Shown here one piece after another: positions 6,298-7,164 of a stretch of 7,164 bases of DNA. The stretch comes from Pseudomonadota bacterium. GTDB lineage: Bacteria; Pseudomonadota; Gammaproteobacteria; Steroidobacterales; Steroidobacteraceae. Position 1 is the first letter of the stretch. The number at the start of each line of letters is the position of its first letter. The stretch spans positions 1 through 7,164 of the forward strand of contig JAJZFQ010000048.1 in the NCBI GenBank assembly GCA_021805275.1, given 5' to 3'. Both the position numbers and the translations under genes were made by a program. The notes beneath the pieces were generated by a model. It searched no databases. It worked only from the letters and a program-made list of their open reading frames with translations, and was not told where the DNA came from.

Positions 6298-6747
6298 ATG
6301 ACGGCACGAGAGGCGGATACCGAGCAGGCTCCCTTTTCCATTGTGGGGATCGATCACATCGTACTGCGCGCGCATGATCCGCAGCGATTGGTGGCCTTCT
6401 ACCGCGACGTACTCGGATGTCCGATCGAGCGCGAGCAGCCGCAGATCGGTCTGACACAGCTGCGGGCCGGTGCGGCACTCCTGGATGTAGTGCCGCAGCG
6501 AGCGCTGGCCGGGGCGCCGGCCGCACCGTCTGGCGGCAGCCCGAATCTCGATCACGTCTGCCTGCGGGTCACGCCGTTCGATGCGGCACGCCTTCGTGCT
6601 TATCTCCTCAGCAAGGGTGTGGCGAGCGGCGAGCCGGCGCTGCGCTATGGGGCCGAAGGCGAGGGCCTCTCGGTGTATCTGCAGGATCCCGAAGGCAATG
6701 GCGTCGAGCTGAAGTCGCCCGCCGCGCCGCCCGCCGTCCCGGAGTGA
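6298..6747 (+). CDS. VOC family protein (glyoxalase/dioxygenase-like)
   Basis: A 149-residue vicinal-oxygen-chelate fold protein: two beta-alpha-beta-beta-beta modules that form a metal site in enzymes such as glyoxalase I and extradiol dioxygenases. Seen: module 1 starts GIDHIVLRAHDPQRLVAFYRDVLG with H20; D63 in LLDVV is where many members have a metal ligand; module 2 starts LDHVCLRV with H86; and LQDPEGNGVELK carries E137, the usual last ligand. H20, H86 and E137 suggest that metal binding is kept. It resembles the short VOC proteins often labelled virulence proteins or lactoylglutathione-lyase-like; the substrate is unknown. It sits 70 bases after cobQ with its own promoter and no ribosome binding site, so its mRNA is probably leaderless and it is probably not part of the B12 operon. 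The proline/alanine tail (719-147 region omitted in shorter relatives) looks disordered only in its last ten residues or so. Confidence 0.9.
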   Translation: MTAREADTEQAPFSIVGIDHIVLRAHDPQRLVAFYRDVLGCPIEREQPQIGLTQLRAGAALLDVVPQRALAGAPAAPSGGSPNLDHVCLRVTPFDAARLRAYLLSKGVASGEPALRYGAEGEGLSVYLQDPEGNGVELKSPAAPPAVPE

Positions 6748-7008
6748 GCCGCGAAAGTGCTCGCCCCCGCTTCTGGACCGCGTCGCCGGAGTGCCCTGCT
6801 GCGCCTCGTTCCGCCGCGGGTTGCGGCCGCTCCCCCTGAAGGGTCTGCGCCGCGCTGAGGGCCGGCGCGCCGGGTTACCGCCTGGCCGCAGGGTTCGCGC
6901 TCACTCGGTGTGATGGAGTTTGCCTGCGGCGGCAGCCGTGCTAGGATGCGCGCCCTCGCCGTTTGGGGGCTGCCGTCAGGCGGTCCCGGCCGATGCGGCC
7001 GAGACGGT
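6748..7008 (+). promoter_or_regulatory. Intergenic region with tRNA-Arg promoter and 5' leader
   Basis: No gene seen in these 261 bases. A good promoter lies at 6920-6947: TTGCCT (6920-6925), a 16-bp spacer and TAGGAT (6942-6947), followed by an all-GC discriminator-like stretch (GCGCGCCC, 6949-6955 region) of the kind found in stringently controlled tRNA promoters. The transcript would carry a leader of about 55 bases, to be removed by RNase P, with a 6-bp hairpin CGGCCG-atg-CGGCCG at 6987-7001 just before the mature tRNA. A 12-bp perfect palindrome (CCGGCGCGCCGG, 6862-6873) has no assigned role. I see no T-tailed terminator for the VOC gene. Confidence 0.6.
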
Positions 7009-7085
7009 GCGCCCGTAGCTCAGTTGGATAGAGCGCATGGCTACGAACCATGAGGTCGGGAGTTCGAATCTCTCCGGGCGCGCCA
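7009..7085 (+). tRNA. tRNA-Arg (anticodon ACG), CCA encoded
   Basis: A complete 77-base cloverleaf. The acceptor stem GCGCCCG pairs perfectly with CGGGCGC; then T8-A9; D-arm GCTC-loop-GAGC; anticodon stem CATGG/CCATG around the loop CTACGAA with anticodon ACG at 7043-7045; a five-base variable loop; T-arm GGGAG/CTCTC (one G-T pair) with loop TTCGAAT; discriminator G; and an encoded CCA. The first anticodon A is normally deaminated to inosine by TadA in bacteria, so this tRNA should read CGU, CGC and CGA. The promoter is at 6920-6947. Confidence 0.97.
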
Positions 7086-7164
7086 ATAAATCAATCAGTT
7101 ACGAGTCGCCACGAAATCAATCATCCAGCGGCGCGGCCATCGCGACCGCTCATACGCTTCGGCC
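7086..7164. other. tRNA 3' flank with a 10-bp direct repeat
   Basis: The 79 bases after the tRNA are more AT-rich than the rest of the window and contain AAATCAATCA twice, at 7088-7097 and 7114-7123 (26 bases start to start). I see no T-tailed tRNA terminator. A minus-strand frame is open from the window edge to a TGA at 7095-7097 (22 codons, ending MIDFVATRN) and could be the tail of a convergent gene, but it is far too short to judge. Confidence 0.4.

Noticed and set aside
6862..6873. A 12-bp perfect palindrome as an operator site
   Set aside because: Made only of G and C in very GC-rich DNA, not placed at a promoter core, and likely by chance.
7095..7163. C-terminal end of a convergent gene entering from the right edge
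   Set aside because: Only 22 open codons; chance is a sufficient explanation without the sequence beyond the window.
1..7164. CRISPR arrays, insertion sequences, transposases or toxin-antitoxin pairs
   Set aside because: No regularly spaced repeats, terminal inverted repeats or matching proteins were seen on either strand.

Overview
The window is a high-GC (roughly two-thirds G+C by eye) proteobacterial chromosome segment. A tRNA-Arg gene with an encoded CCA end, Shine-Dalgarno-led genes, sigma-70-like promoters and a cobalamin riboswitch ahead of a cob operon all fit a gammaproteobacterium, perhaps of the Xanthomonadales/Nevskiales/Steroidobacter type. That placement is an inference from style and gene content, not from a marker gene.

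Layout. On the minus strand at the left edge lies a short-chain dehydrogenase/reductase (22-819). Divergent from it, a sigma-70-like promoter (910-938) starts a transcript almost exactly at the P1 helix of a well-formed cobalamin riboswitch (946-1141). A 272-base leader follows, with two tandem hairpins and a C-rich, G-poor tract. Five same-strand genes come next with gaps of 8 bases or 4-base ATGA overlaps: an unrecognised six-helix membrane protein (1414-1989), cobO (1998-2636), cobB/cbiA (2645-3940), a BtuF-like cobalamin-binding protein without a signal peptide (3937-4773), and cobQ/cbiP (4770-6227). A stand-alone VOC-family gene (6298-6747) has a -10-like box so close to its ATG that its mRNA is probably leaderless. 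A 261-base non-coding stretch holds the promoter of a tRNA-Arg(ACG) gene (7009-7085). The last 79 bases are more AT-rich, carry a 10-bp direct repeat and show no clear gene.

How the genes fit together. The operon covers late corrinoid steps: a,c-diamide formation (CobB), corrinoid adenosylation (CobO) and amidation of four further side chains to cobyric acid (CobQ). A corrinoid-binding protein sits translationally coupled between the two amidases, and an integral membrane protein leads the operon directly behind the riboswitch. Adenosylcobalamin binding to the leader RNA should switch the set off when B12 is plentiful. Corrin-ring genes and nucleotide-loop genes (cobD, cobU, cobS, cobT, cobC) are absent here. 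The least explained parts are the lead membrane protein (a candidate cobalt or corrinoid importer), the long expression platform, and the apparently cytosolic BtuF-like protein.
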